DNA of 64,000 nt. Source: Hirundichthys speculiger (lineage: Eukaryota > Chordata > Actinopteri > Beloniformes > Exocoetidae). This document shows positions 1-10,767 of this stretch, one piece after another (the stretch's first letter is position 1; each line of letters starts with the position of its first letter). The notes beneath the pieces were generated by a model, which ran no database searches, had not been told where the DNA came from, and saw only the letters and a list, made by a program, of their open reading frames with translations. The stretch is from positions 372,001 to 436,000 of the forward strand of contig JAGFBZ010000012.1 of NCBI GenBank assembly GCA_018398805.1. The letters run 5' to 3'. A program made the translations under genes and the position numbers.

Positions 1-411
1 GGTTTTAAAATGACTACCTCCTGAGAATATAGACGACCCGTCTACCAGGGAAATCACATCTGCTCACTGTGAACGTACCACCAGCCGATCAGAGGTTCTC
101 AGGGTGTGTGGTTGGACAGTTCATAGAAATATTTCACTTTTCCCACCCTTTTTTTTTTTTTTTTTTTTTTTTACATGAATTACAGGCTGGACAACCTGTG
201 GCGTGATGAAATAGAAATTACATTCAACAGGCCGGTGAAAGTCTCACTTAAGCTGAAGGTGTGAATCTCTTGAAAATCCTTTAAAAATGTTTATGCTTGG
301 TTGTGGAAAAGAAATAAAATGGAAAAAAAACACTGCAGGAAATGAGACGTTGTTGTTCCCGTCTATGGTTTTGGTCCAAATTATGATCTGCCATTATGAA
401 ACCCACTGTCC
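1..411. other. No gene seen; poly-T tract
   Basis: I see no coding exon. A run of about 24 T begins near position 149; it could be the tail of a decayed minus-strand retroposon, but no body is recognisable. Confidence 0.5.
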
Positions 412-419
412 GTGTAGAC

Positions 420-1048
420 CAGTGGTTCTCAACTGGTCTGGCTTCAGGACCCACCATCACCCTTAATGACAAGCTGTGACCCAAATCAAGGAAAATTTCC
501 AACTTTTCAAATTTACTGGATGAAAGGATCGTGCAGTTTGAATCGGAGATAGTAGAATAGAATATCACAGAATGCCAACACAAAAAAATAAGTTTATTGG
601 TGAAACAAAATGACTTCAAGTGGGAAATATTCCCTTTGATGCTCAATTAGCTGCATTTTAATTAAATCCAAAACACTTCAGCCTTTTTAACAGACTCAAC
701 ATGCACAAACATGAAATAAAAAAGTGTAACCACATGAGTAGTAGTTTCAAAAAGAACTCAAAATATATAGTTTTAGCTGAATAACCATCACTGACCTTTG
801 TCTTCAAGATAAGAAAGTCCATATCTCATATATTCTTGGTTGTATCTGTGTTTCACCTGCTCAACATATGGAAACAAACTTTGCAGGTCTTCTTCTATGG
901 TGTGAACTGGCGGGTGTCAATTCGTATTACAGGGCATTATCGCCATCTACTGTTAAGGAGTATGAAGGATATTTTTCCTTCCCCAGGTAAAGGCCCACGA
1001 CCCTCTGAAAACGCTTTTGGGTCGCAGCCCACCAGTTGAGAATCACTG
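420..1048. mobile_element. Non-autonomous hAT-type transposon (MITE), 629 bp
   Basis: The left end CAGTGGTTCTCAACTGGT and the reverse complement of the right end CAGTGATTCTCAACTGGT match at 17 of 18 positions. The element is flanked by an 8-bp target duplication, GTGTAGAC at 412-419 and GTGTAGAT at 1049-1056 (7 of 8). An 8-bp duplication with CAGNG termini is characteristic of hAT elements. No transposase remains; short ORFs inside are not recognisable. Confidence 0.85.
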
Positions 1049-1056
1049 GTGTAGAT

Positions 1057-1733
1057 GACTGTAACTAAAAGGGTTGATGGCTCAAACCTCCTTGAGGACT
1101 GAGATCACAGAGACACACCCCAACTCCCAGTCTGAGAGCTGGAAAGATCCGGCAACTTGAAATCACTTGTAAAAGCGCCAAGCGTGTGGTCAGCAGAAGT
1201 CCGATACTTCGTAAAATGTGTAATGAGTGACTATGACGCCAAAAGAAAAATCCCCCAAATGAGATGGGAGGTCACGTTGAGGATGTAGGGCAGGGGTGAG
1301 ATGTACAGTAAAGAAAGGGGAAGTCAAACCACTTCTTTTGTTTACTGTCATCAAGTCATGAGATCAGAGGGAAATGAAACAGTCTGGAGCGCCGACCGCG
1401 ACAGCTGCAGAGCACATCTGCACCGCCACGCCTCTCTACAGACTTCAGAGCACGTAAAGGAGCAGTAAAGGACTGCAGCGTCGAACACATGCCGTGACCT
1501 CAGACAGGTTACTGTGGAGGAGCGTCTCTGCACCCTGGATGTTCAGTTATCTCTGAGCTCACATCCACGTCGTCGCTCCTGAGAGTTCGCCTGTTTCCTG
1601 GTGACGTCCTCAGATCAGTTATTGCCCCGATGTGTCTCTGCTGCGCTTCTAACTTTCCAACAGCTATTTTCATTAACTCACTGATCATTAATTTGCTCTT
1701 CAAAATGATACTCAGGGGTTAATAAACTATTAC
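1057..1733. other. No gene seen
   Basis: Unique-looking sequence. Short ORFs on the minus strand (1351-1703) have no recognisable domain and look like chance. Confidence 0.4.
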
Positions 1734-1753
1734 TTAACCCCTTAAGCGCCAAA

Positions 1754-1769
1754 GTCGCAATATTGCGAC
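1754..1769. repeat. Perfect 16-bp palindrome inside piggyBac terminus
   Basis: GTCGCAATATTGCGAC equals its own reverse complement and lies 16 bp inside the left end of the piggyBac-like element. A subterminal palindrome could be a transposase-binding site; that role is inference. Confidence 0.6.
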
Positions 1770-2348
1770 AAGCAGCATTGCTGACTATAACGGGCCATTT
1801 CTATAAATGTGATGCTGAATCTAGTTATTACTTTTCTCCAGGAGATGGCGCACATGTGTGACTGTAATCTGAGAAGCAGTTTTGGAAAGTTTTAGCGTAA
1901 AATGAGTTTGAAAAACATCCTCCGCTGAGACACGTGGTGAAGCAGTGGTAGAAATGCTGAACGTAGCGAGAGCAGAACAGAGCGAAAGATTGTTTTTTTC
2001 ATTTACTCACGATGTGAAGAGATCGGTTTACGGTCCACGAAGTACTTTGTCAGGTTCTGGCTAACTCTGATTCAGAGGAGGAAGACATGCAGTTGTCCAG
2101 TGAAGCAGAAACTGACATTAGTAGTGACGGCGAGTCTGCGCGTCTTCATCCACAATCGGCACATCGTATATCAGACGCTTCACCTCAGTGTGGTCGGGGT
2201 GGAAGCATTCTGCGATCACCAAGCAGGTCGGAGGTGTCAGGGGGGCTCATAACACCGCAAATATGGAAAAATGTAGCAGGGATGAAAACAACCGCAGGTT
2301 TTCTGGCAACGTGGGAGAAGCTGCTGGAAAAAACACTGCTAATGGCGT

Positions 2349-2525
2349 CAGGGGCGCCGCTAGGGATTTTGGGCCCCAATGAAAAGAATCTTTACAGGGC
2401 CCCCCAACACAGCAGCGAAATTTGTTGATGCTATTTTTGATCATCATTAGGTAGCCTCTCTGGGCCCCCCTCAATCATGGGCCCCTATAAGCCGTATCCT
2501 TTACCCCCCCTTTTCGGCGCCCCAG
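2349..2525. mobile_element. 177-bp hAT-like MITE nested in the piggyBac relic
   Basis: The ends CAGGGGCGCCG and CGGCGCCCCAG are inverted (10 of 11). Flanks AATGGCGT (2341-2348) and AATGGCGC (2526-2533) are an 8-bp target duplication with one mismatch. The element interrupts the transposase relic, so it inserted after the piggyBac copy. Confidence 0.8.
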
Positions 2526-2545
2526 AATGGCGCACCGGAAATCAG

Positions 2546-2570
2546 TGATGATGATGATGATGATGATGAT
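2546..2570. repeat. GAT microsatellite
   Basis: About eight GAT units in the acidic part of the transposase relic, reading as poly-Asp in one frame. It probably expanded from an original acidic coding run. Confidence 0.85.
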
Positions 2571-3246
2571 AAAGATGATGGTGGCTGAGAGTTCTTGAGA
2601 GAAGAGGAAGATTATCGAAAGTGGAGCCTAAATTTTGATGAGTCTGTTGGTTTTTGTGGAGACGACCTGACAAATTCTGAGCCCATTAATTTCATCTCTT
2701 TTCCAAATCATGAATTCTTGAGCTTCATCACCAATCAAACAAATAGAAAAGGCCACCAGTTCTTCGAAAGAGAAACATTGAAACCAAACTCCAGATTTCT
2801 TGACTTTATGATGTGATTGTCCCTGAAATGAAAGCTTTCATTGTTCATGGGGCTGCAGGAAAAATCTGACTACTGGGCAGGTTTGGGCAGGTGATGTCAC
2901 AATAATCAAATTAGATGACGAATCTAATTCCATTCCCAATTTTGGTTCATACTGAAGATATTTCTGTTTACAGTATGGCCTTATCTCAAACCACTTTAAA
3001 GTTATAGCCTTTTGAAACCTTGATATCAAAATTAAACATTTTCCAATATGGCCGCCACCTTGTGACATCATAATATGCAAATTATATGAATAATTTCACT
3101 CCCATCACAGTCTTTGAGTTATACTGAACAATTTTCTCATTGACAGTATACCTTTATCTCAAACTGATTTCAAGTTAGAGCCTTTTGAAATCTTGATATC
3201 AAAATCGTATATTTTCTTGAAAAAACTCAGGCGCCTAAAGGGTTAA

Positions 3247-3784
3247 GTGTAATAGATGGAAAGAAGACAGAAAACAGATGAAACAGAGAAAAATGCAACA
3301 TTTGTGTGAACGCAGATGCTTTTGCAGCTGTTGGATGATTTAAGATGAAGGTCTGAGAGTCATTAGTACTTTTGAGGCACAGACAGTAAAACAGAAGTGG
3401 TTTTAGCTCACAGAGACATCTCAGTCCCAGTCAACGGAAACTGAAGCTGTTACACAACACGACAGGAATAAAAAGCTGTTTAATGTGGTGGTCTGTGCTG
3501 ACCAAAGGGTTTTCAGTTGTTGTCATGCGAGAGAGCTTTTATATGTGTCGTCGTGGATCTAAAAATGAAATAAATGCACCCTGAAATGAATTAAATCCAT
3601 GACAGATGATACCTTGTCATCGTGTCACCTCTGACTTGAAAGACTTCTTCAGCTCCGAGTAGCCAGGTGTTCCCACTCGGTCAGCGTTCTTTGTCCCCGC
3701 CCCTCGGGACCCGCTGCTCTGCATGTTTCAGGTGTTTCCCCGCTCTGACACACCTGACTCAGATTACTGAACCACTGACAGGCC
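3247..3784. other. No gene seen
   Basis: AT-rich sequence between two transposons, without recognisable coding or RNA features. Confidence 0.4.
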
Positions 3785-3963
3785 GTCATGTATGGGGCCC
3801 CATATGGGTCATAATTCAATGAATAAATGAGTCTATTATTATGGAATACAGGCATTTATTATTATGAAATTGGTATCCATTATTATGAAATGTTTCCCAT
3901 TATTATGAAATATATGTGTATTATTATGAAATATTTCCCATTATTATGAAAAAAATGTAATTA

Positions 3964-4715
3964 CCGTATTGGCCCGAATATAGGACGACTCTGATTATAA
4001 GACGACCCCTATTTTTCAAATATCATTTTGGGAAAATAAAAAAATGATAAAGGCAATAAGGTTATTTATAAAACAAATTTTTTAAATTGTACAATTACTA
4101 CTGTGATGGACTGGCGACCTGTCCAGGGTGGACCCCTGCCTTTCGCCCGTAGACGGCTGGGATAGACTCCAGCAGATCCCTGTGACCCTTCAGAGGATGA
4201 AACGGGTATAGATAATGGATGGATGGATGTACAATTACTATAGAAAAAACTCCCACACAGATAACATTCTACTGTATTGTTAAACATTTTAATGATCTCA
4301 TCTTTTTTAGGCAGTATGGTACCATACTTGCGTGTCAGATTTCCAGCTTATTTAAGATCAAGGTATGGTACTATTTAATAAATTGTGTTCTCTTCAAATC
4401 TGAGAATATGACTCTGAATAAGCTACAACCATGTAGGTCAATAACTGAAGAATTATTGAAGTCGAATTTTAGTCAAGAACAACATAAATAATTCAGTCTG
4501 TAAAACACTAATTCTGGACTCCAACAACTTTCAAGGCCCTTTCAGTTGGCTGCTGGTTCCTCCATTCTCACTGGTTACCTCGGTGCGGCTCCATCTAGTG
4601 GTGCAGATGTGTAATTACAAAAGAAAAGTCTCAGTCCTCGATTATAAGACGACCCCCATTTTTGAGAATATGACTTCTAGAATAAAAATATCGTCCTATA
4701 TTCGGGCCAATACGG
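3964..4715. mobile_element. Tc1/mariner-type MITE nested in copy A
   Basis: Perfect inverted ends start CCGTATTGGCCCGAATATAG and continue for about 25 bp. TA flanks both sides (3962-3963 and 4716-4717). The undisrupted counterpart in copy B (near 54613-54626) reads straight through one TA at the same place, so it serves as an empty site and confirms both the boundaries and the TA duplication. No transposase is present; 4101-4227 is a later SINE insertion. Confidence 0.88.
4101..4227 (+). mobile_element. 5'-truncated SINE fragment
   Basis: This is the 3' part of the same SINE seen whole at 42545-42942, including GACTGGCGACCTGTCCAGGG and an ATGG-repeat tail. A 13-bp target duplication TGTACAATTACTA flanks it at 4088-4100 and 4228-4240, as expected for LINE-driven insertion. 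Confidence 0.88.
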
Positions 4716-5351
4716 TATTATGAAATATATTTTTATTATTATTTAATCTTAGTTTAATGCAATATAGTTTATTTCAGAATGGCTTTTTTATTTAAGAATG
4801 AGCTTTTACATAATAATGACATTTTGCCACTGGGCGGGACCAGTGGTTGACCTGCACGCTCATTGGCTGATCCTTCTCTATGCAGTTGGTGGGGGATCGC
4901 ATCGAGCCTGTTGGCTACCTCTCGGAGTAAGTCAGAAAAGGATCTTTCTCCTGTCGCCATGCCGTCAAAATCAAGTTTTCCCTACATTTCACGCTACGTT
5001 TCTTAGTCGATGTCAACTTTTAACCGTAAACTGAGGTGCATTCTGCCACCTACTGGCCTGGAGTATATACATTGCACCTCTCGCCCACTATGGATATTCA
5101 CTGTTCTGTTGCTTATGCCTGAATGAAAGAGCAGCCAATCACATTAATGGCTCCGCCCTCTCTGCTGTGATTGACACACAAATCATTCTTATGAAAAATG
5201 AATCCATTATTATGGAAAATCTCATTCTTATAATAAACGAAACCATTATCATAATAATGGGAAATATTTCATAATAATAAACGGCTGTATTTCACAATAA
5301 TAGACTCATTTATTCATTGAATTATGACCCAAATGGGGCTCCATAGTCGTG

Positions 5352-6330
5352 AGGGCTGCTGGCGGTCCAAACATTTGAACAGGATGTGTCGGAGGTGCAG
5401 GAGGGTGGGGCCCCTGAGGGCCAGGACTGGCTTCATAAGCACTCATGCTTTCATTTATAAAACACCTCACCTGCTGGCCAGGTAAAGAATGGATCAGGTG
5501 ATTTTGCATTGTTTGACTGCAGGTCATTTGAACTCCAGCGCAGCGGGATGTAAAGATAAAGGACAGTTTGTTTTCACTCTTGTAAAGACATTAAAGCACT
5601 TGTCTCTCAGCAAACCCAACAGGACATTAAAAATCACCTCGCCAGAAGCAGAAGGTGCTCTCCTTTAAGCATTAGCTGCATTTATGTGCGCCCTTCTCCA
5701 AGATAACTGCTACAAGATTTCCATTCTGCTCTGCCTGGCTCATTAAAATGATCTGAATGCAGGAGACAAAATCAGATCTCTCGTTTCCTCTCCCGTACAG
5801 GGTCTGAGCCTTCTGATAGCCTCCTCACTAGCTGAGAGCGGCTCTAATGGTTGCTAAGATAAATCTGTGGAAACTGGGGAGCTAATTATCCACGTTTCAT
5901 GTATCCTCTTTCGTTCCTCTTCTGACCATGCTTTGTGGAGAATTCAACAGCATATGCACCGGTAAACTTGCTGTTCTGATGTCTTCCATGCCGATCTCAC
6001 AGCGACTCCTGGATTACCGAGGAAGCTTTATAAATGGAAAATTATTAAAATAAAACCAAAGACTAACCAGCAAAGACCTTTTTTTTTTTCCATGAAATTG
6101 TCTAAAGTCTAGCCGTAGGTGGATTATACCAGCCTTTAAGGGTTCAACGCAGGCTCGACTCTGGCATTTGACTTTCTAAAGCACAAAGTAGCTGATTATC
6201 CGAGGCACTGACATTTCATTGGAAATAGAGACGGTGTGTTTGGAATATTCATTTCCAGGTTGTGGGCCATTTCAGAGATATCTGACTGACCTTTACACAG
6301 AATAAACACTGCTTTTACCACTTCTTCAAA
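5352..6330. other. No gene seen
   Basis: Mixed-composition sequence with no recognisable gene or repeat, possibly ordinary host intergenic or intronic DNA. Cross-species conservation would be needed to judge regulatory content. Confidence 0.35.
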
Positions 6331-6399
6331 AAAAAAACAAGCTTATTGGAGGGAGTGGTTTGTATTCCAGTTTGGAGGTGTGGCTTTATATCTACCATA

Positions 6400-6780
6400 C
6401 GGACGTTATTGAACACCATGAAGGAAGCTGAAGTTCACCAGGTTCCTACCAGATGACTGGACAGTTGAGCTGTTTTGAATACGACATCCCAACAAGGAAG
6501 CACGGTGAGGGGAGCATAGTGATCTGGGCTGGCGTCTTTGCCTCAGGGCCTGGACCTCTTCCCATCAAAGATGGGAGAATTAATTCCCAAGTTGACCAAG
6601 GTCTCCTCCAGGATAATGTCCAGGGTGTCTGTCCACCAGCTGAAGCTCAGTAGAAGCTGGACAATGCAGCAGGACAAATGAGTCCAAACATGGACGTAAA
6701 TCCACCACAGATGTGGAGCAGTCCAGTCAGAACCCAGACCTGAACCCAGACCTGAACCCAACCAGGAGACGTCCAGACCA
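6400..6780 (+). pseudogene. Tc1-like transposase relic (catalytic domain, 5' part)
   Basis: A frame around 6495-6653 reads KHGEGSIVIWAGVFASGPG followed by a KDG-turn and QLLQDNV-like text. This matches the KHGGGS-x-MVWG-F core of Tc1 transposases between the first and second catalytic Asp. Downstream, in another frame, CCAGACCTGAACCCA (near 6732-6756) reads PDLNP twice, as in the SPDLNP box just before the third catalytic acid. Upstream text (LKFTRFLPDDWT near 6431-6465) fits the region around the first Asp. Stops and frameshifts make it non-functional. The minisatellite that follows begins directly after the PDLNP box. Confidence 0.7.
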
Positions 6781-9056
6781 GAGAGACGTTGAGACCAGAA
6801 AGACATCCACACCAGAGAGACGTCCACACCAGAGAGACGCCCAGACCAGGAGATGTTCACACTAGGAGATGTCCAGACCAGGAGACGTCCAGACCACAGA
6901 GACGTTGAGACCAGAGAGACGTTCACACCAGAGAGACGCCCAGACCAGGAGACGTCCAGACCACAGAGACGTTGAGACCAGAGAGACGTTCACACCAGAG
7001 AGACGCCCAGACCAGGAGACGTCCAGACCAGAGAGACGTCCAGACCAGAGAGATGTTCACACCAGGATATGTCCAGACCAGAGAGACGTTGAGACCAGAA
7101 AGAAGTCCACAACTGAGAGACGTCCACACCAAAGAGATGTTCACACCAGAGAGACGTTCACACCAGAGAGACGTTCACACCAGAGAGACGTTCACACCAG
7201 AGAGACGTCCAGACCAGAGAGACATCCAGACCAGAGAGACGTCCAGACCAGAGAGACGTCCAGACCAGAGAGACGTTCAGACCAGAGAGACGTCCAGACC
7301 AGAGAGACGTTCAGACCAGAGAGACGTTCAGACCAGAGAGACGTCCAGACCAGAGAGACGTTCAGACCAGAGAGACGTTCAGACCAGGAGACGTTCAGAC
7401 CAGAGAGACGTTCAGACCAGAGAGACGTTCAGACCAGAGAGACGTTCAGACCAGAGAGACGTTCAGACTAGAGAGACGTTCAGACCAGAGAGACGTTCAG
7501 ACCAGAGAGACGTTCAGACCAGAGAGACGTTCAGACCAGAGAGACGTCCAGACCAGAGAGACGTCCAGACCAGAGAGACGTTCAGACCAGAGAGACGTTC
7601 AGACCAGAGAGACGTTCAGACCAGAGAGACGTTCCAGACCAGAGAGACGTTCCAGACCAGAGAGACGTTCAGACCAGAGAGACGTTCAGACCAGAGAGAC
7701 GTTCAGACCAGAGAGACGTTCAGACCTGAGAGACGTTCAGACCAGAGAGACGTTCAGACCAGAGAGATGTTTAGACTAGAGAGACGTTCAGACCTGAGAG
7801 ACGTTCAGACCTGAGAGACGTTCAGACCAGAGAGACATTTAGACCAGAGAGACGTTCAGACCTGAGAGACGTTCAGACCAGAGAGACGTTTAGACCAGAG
7901 AGACGTTTAGACCAGAGAGACGTTTAGACCAGAGAGACGTTCAGACCAGAGAGACATTCAGACTAGAGAGACGTTTAGACCAGAGAGACGTTTAGACCAG
8001 AGAGACGTTTAGACCAGAGAGACGTTCAGACCAGAGAGACGTTCAGACCAGAGAGACGTTCAGACCAGAGAGACGTTCAGACCAGAGAGACGTTCAGACC
8101 AGAGACGTTCAGACCAGAGAGATGTTTAGACCAGAGACGTTTCAGACCAGAGAGACGTTCAGACCAGGAGACGTTCAGACCAGAGACGTTCAGACCGAGA
8201 GACGTTCAGACCAGAGAGACGTTCAGACCAGAGAGACGTTTCACCAGAGAGACGTTCAGAGACAGAGAGACAGAGACCAGAGAGAGACATTTCAGACCAG
8301 AGAGAGACGACCAGACGTCCAGGGAAGACCAGACCAGAGACGTTCACACCAAGAAACGTTCACCAGAGAGATGTTTAGACCAGGAGACGTCCACACCAGG
8401 AGACATTCACCAGGAGACGTTCACCAGAGAGACGTTCAGACCAGGAGAAGTTCACCAAAGAGACATTCACACCAGAGAGACATTCACACCAGGAGATGTC
8501 GACACCAGGAGACATCCAGACCAGGAGACGTCCAGACCAGGAGAAGTTCACCAGAGAGTTGTTCACACCAGAGAGACATTCACACCAGGAGACATCCAGA
8601 CCAGGAGACCTTCACCAGAGAGATGTTCACACCAGGAGACGTCCACACCAGGAGAAGTTCACCAGAGAGACGTTAACACCAGGGAGACATTCACACCAGG
8701 AGACGTTCACACCAGGGAGACATCCAGACCAGGAGACATCTAGACTATGAGAAGTCCAGACCAGGAGACGTTCACACCAGGAGACGTCCACACCAGGAGA
8801 CATCCAGACCAGGAGACGTCCAGACCAGGAGAACCTTCACCAGAGAGATGTTCACACCAGAGAGACATTCACACCAGGAGACATCCAGACCAGGAGACCT
8901 TCACCAGAGAGATGTTCACACCAGGAGACGTTCACACCAGGGAGACATCCAGACCAGGAGACATCTAGACTAGGAGAAGTCCAGACCAGGAGACGTTCAC
9001 ACCAGGAGACGTCCACACCAGGTGATGTTCACACCAGTGAGACGTCCAGACCAGAC
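6726..9056. repeat. 2.3-kb minisatellite, mostly 17-bp units (GACGTTCAGACCAGAGA type)
   Basis: More than one hundred tandem units. The core part (about 7140-8120) is a very regular 17-bp repeat. The left edge and 8380-9056 use 16-bp variants with CCAGGAGACGT. Because 17 is not a multiple of three, three units translate into a 17-residue period rich in RPERRSDQRDVQTRETF; this creates ORFs up to 280 codons (6972-7814) that are artefacts of the array, not genes. The array starts inside a Tc1-like transposase relic. Confidence 0.95.
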
Positions 9057-9500
9057 GTCCTAAAAAAAATGTCTCTGAACTGAAGCAGTCCTGGATAAAG
9101 CAATGATCCAAACCTCTTCCTGAAGGTGGTGAAGTTCTGATCCAGAGATGCTAAAGGATTTTGTTGAAGTCCCTGCTGACCGAGGAGATCAACTCCAAGG
9201 GTTCACTTACTTCTTCCTTCAGCTCTGTGAATGTTTAACAGGTGTTCAACAAAGACAAGTCTGTGCTGTCTGCTTCATCACCAGGTGTTTGGTGCTTGAT
9301 CGACTTCTCGATCTCTGAGATCAGTTCACATTTTATGACTGACTCATTAGTAAAAAAACAATTTATTTCAGCTGGTTCATACACTTTTTCTCTAAGTTCT
9401 ATCAAGATGGTTGGCTTATTAAAATATTTCTGTCAAGACAGACATGAATGTTGGTCCAACATCTCACAAAGTATCTCACTAAGAGATGCAAACTGTTTAT
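9057..9500 (+). mobile_element. Probable 3' part of the Tc1-like element beyond the minisatellite
   Basis: The sequence includes CCTCTTCCTGAAGGTGG, TTCTGATCCAGAGATGCT and AACAATTTATTTCAGCTGG. These resemble the 3' region of a fish Tc1-like family from memory, but I cannot verify the match. If correct, the minisatellite expanded within one transposon and the two flanks belong to the same copy. The terminal inverted repeat is not resolved. Confidence 0.4.
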
Positions 9501-10424
9501 GAAACACCACATGTCTGACCAAACGTTAATAATTTACCTCGTCTGCGTTTGTACTTTAGCTGTCAGCAGCTGAGAGTTTTGAAAGCAAGAAAATCGATTA
9601 GGGAATGATAAAGAGCGTGCTGTTAGCCTCGGTATTTACGAGGCCTCTATGCTTGAATAACTCCTCTAATATCTGCATCGCAGAGTGAACAATAGTTCGT
9701 TAATGCTTTAGCGCTCTTTGCCGTTAGTTTCTCTGTTCTCTGTCAGAAGCTGATGTTGAAACGACTCTCTAAATAGCTTTCCTTCTGGGGGCCAGGATGC
9801 TGATTACGTTAACGGTGTCGAGCTAAATGTGTACGATAATCTGAGCCAATGTTTAATGTCTGAGCCGTTCTTGCTCATCGTTACAATGACAGTAAATTAA
9901 GAACATTTTGGAGCCAGTGAACGTTAAAATCATTGTAAAGCTCCATACTTCCACTCCTCTGTTTTCCATCCCTCATTCCTCCATCTTTGCTGTGTTAACT
10001 GTCTTTCATTATTGCTATCCGTTATCCAAATTAAGTTATCCGCCCTTATTATTTTGCCAAGAGGGAAATAGGATGTGTGAGCAGAAAGCAAAAATATCAT
10101 CAACGGGCCTGAGCAATGACAGATTAATTGCATTACGGCTGCATTTAGGCGAGATTATGTCCTGCACTGGGACGCGGATGATGACACAGATGGATTAAGT
10201 TAGAGAGATCAGCATTGACAGGAAGAGCTCTTAATTGTGTCGGGTAAAAGCGTTGGCGACGGGGTCACATCAGCTCTGAGGGTTTCCACTCGACACCTGC
10301 ATTTAGAAATGCAAAGTAAGTTATGCATCAACAAGAGTCTGTTATTAAACCCATAAGATTATATGTGTCTTCTGTGAGTATTGTTGTTTACTACTTTCAA
10401 ATCCAAAGGAGCATTTCTTTTTTT
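9501..10424. other. No gene seen
   Basis: Low-repeat, moderately AT-rich sequence without a recognisable ORF. A conserved non-coding element is possible but cannot be judged from one genome. Confidence 0.35.
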
Positions 10425-10767
10425 CTTCGGCATCTTCTCCAGCTCTTCCTTCAGCCCTTGGTATTTCTCGAACCTTCCACGTACCTTCTTCCTGATGTTG
10501 CCATCTCTTGGGATGTCCACATCCACCACCACTGCTGTCCTCTGATGTCCATCCACCACCACTGTATCTGGCCGATTAGCCATAAGTTTGGATCTGGAAG
10601 ACCCATCTTGACCCTGGGACCTCCAGCCCATACTGGTCCAGATGTTCCTGCTACCTGGTTGTTCCATGTCTGCTTTACCTGCCAGCATCTTCCACCCTGC
10701 TGTGATGTTCTGCTCTGGTTCAGGGTCTTCTCTGATGGTCCTGTCCGGTCGTTTAGACCTCTATAGA

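Larger units (their letters stand above)
2045..2816 (+). pseudogene. piggyBac-type transposase, N-terminal relic
   Basis: An acidic, Ser/Glu-rich stretch (about 2060-2140, with EEEDMQLSSEAETD) resembles the unstructured N-terminus of piggyBac transposases. After the nested MITE and a GAT microsatellite, a frame from 2595 to 2816 reads a pattern typical of the start of the DDE_Tnp_1_7 domain: EPINFISFPNHEFLSFI followed by TNQTN. The pieces lie in different frames and stop at 2816. The catalytic Asp region and the C-terminal Cys-rich domain are not seen. Frameshifts, the inserted MITE and the truncation make this a clear pseudogene. I read the family from the motif pattern only. Confidence 0.65.
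1738..3242 (+). mobile_element. piggyBac-like transposon relic
   Basis: TTAA flanks both ends (1734-1737 and 3243-3246), the exact target of piggyBac elements. The imperfect inverted termini are CCCCTTAAGCGCC on the left and CCCTTTAGGCGCC when the right end is reversed (11 of 13). It contains a decayed transposase start (2045-2816) and a nested MITE (2349-2525). The 3' part (about 2887-3225) holds two diverged direct copies of a roughly 170-bp unit, each with the motif CCTTTTGAAA. At 1.5 kb it is shorter than an autonomous piggyBac (about 2.4 kb or more), so most of the catalytic domain is gone. Confidence 0.85.
3791..5345. mobile_element. Long-TIR DNA element, copy A
   Basis: The left end (TATGGGGCCCCATATGGG) and the reversed right end (TATGGAGCCCCATTTGGG) begin long, AT-rich inverted repeats packed with TTATTATGAAAT motifs. 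A second copy lies at 54490-55300. GTCATG (3785-3790) and GTCGTG (5346-5351) flank the element, a possible 6-bp target duplication with one mismatch. Copy B likewise has CGTTTG and CATTTG. A nested mariner-type MITE occupies 3964-4715. A short minus-strand ORF starting at 4960 (MATGERSFSDLLREVANRLD) is not recognised. I cannot name the superfamily. Confidence 0.8.

Noticed and set aside
6869..7814. ORFs of 200 and 280 codons rich in RPERRSDQRDVQTRETF
   Set aside because: They are translations of a 17-bp minisatellite, open in several frames and on both strands; no gene signals.
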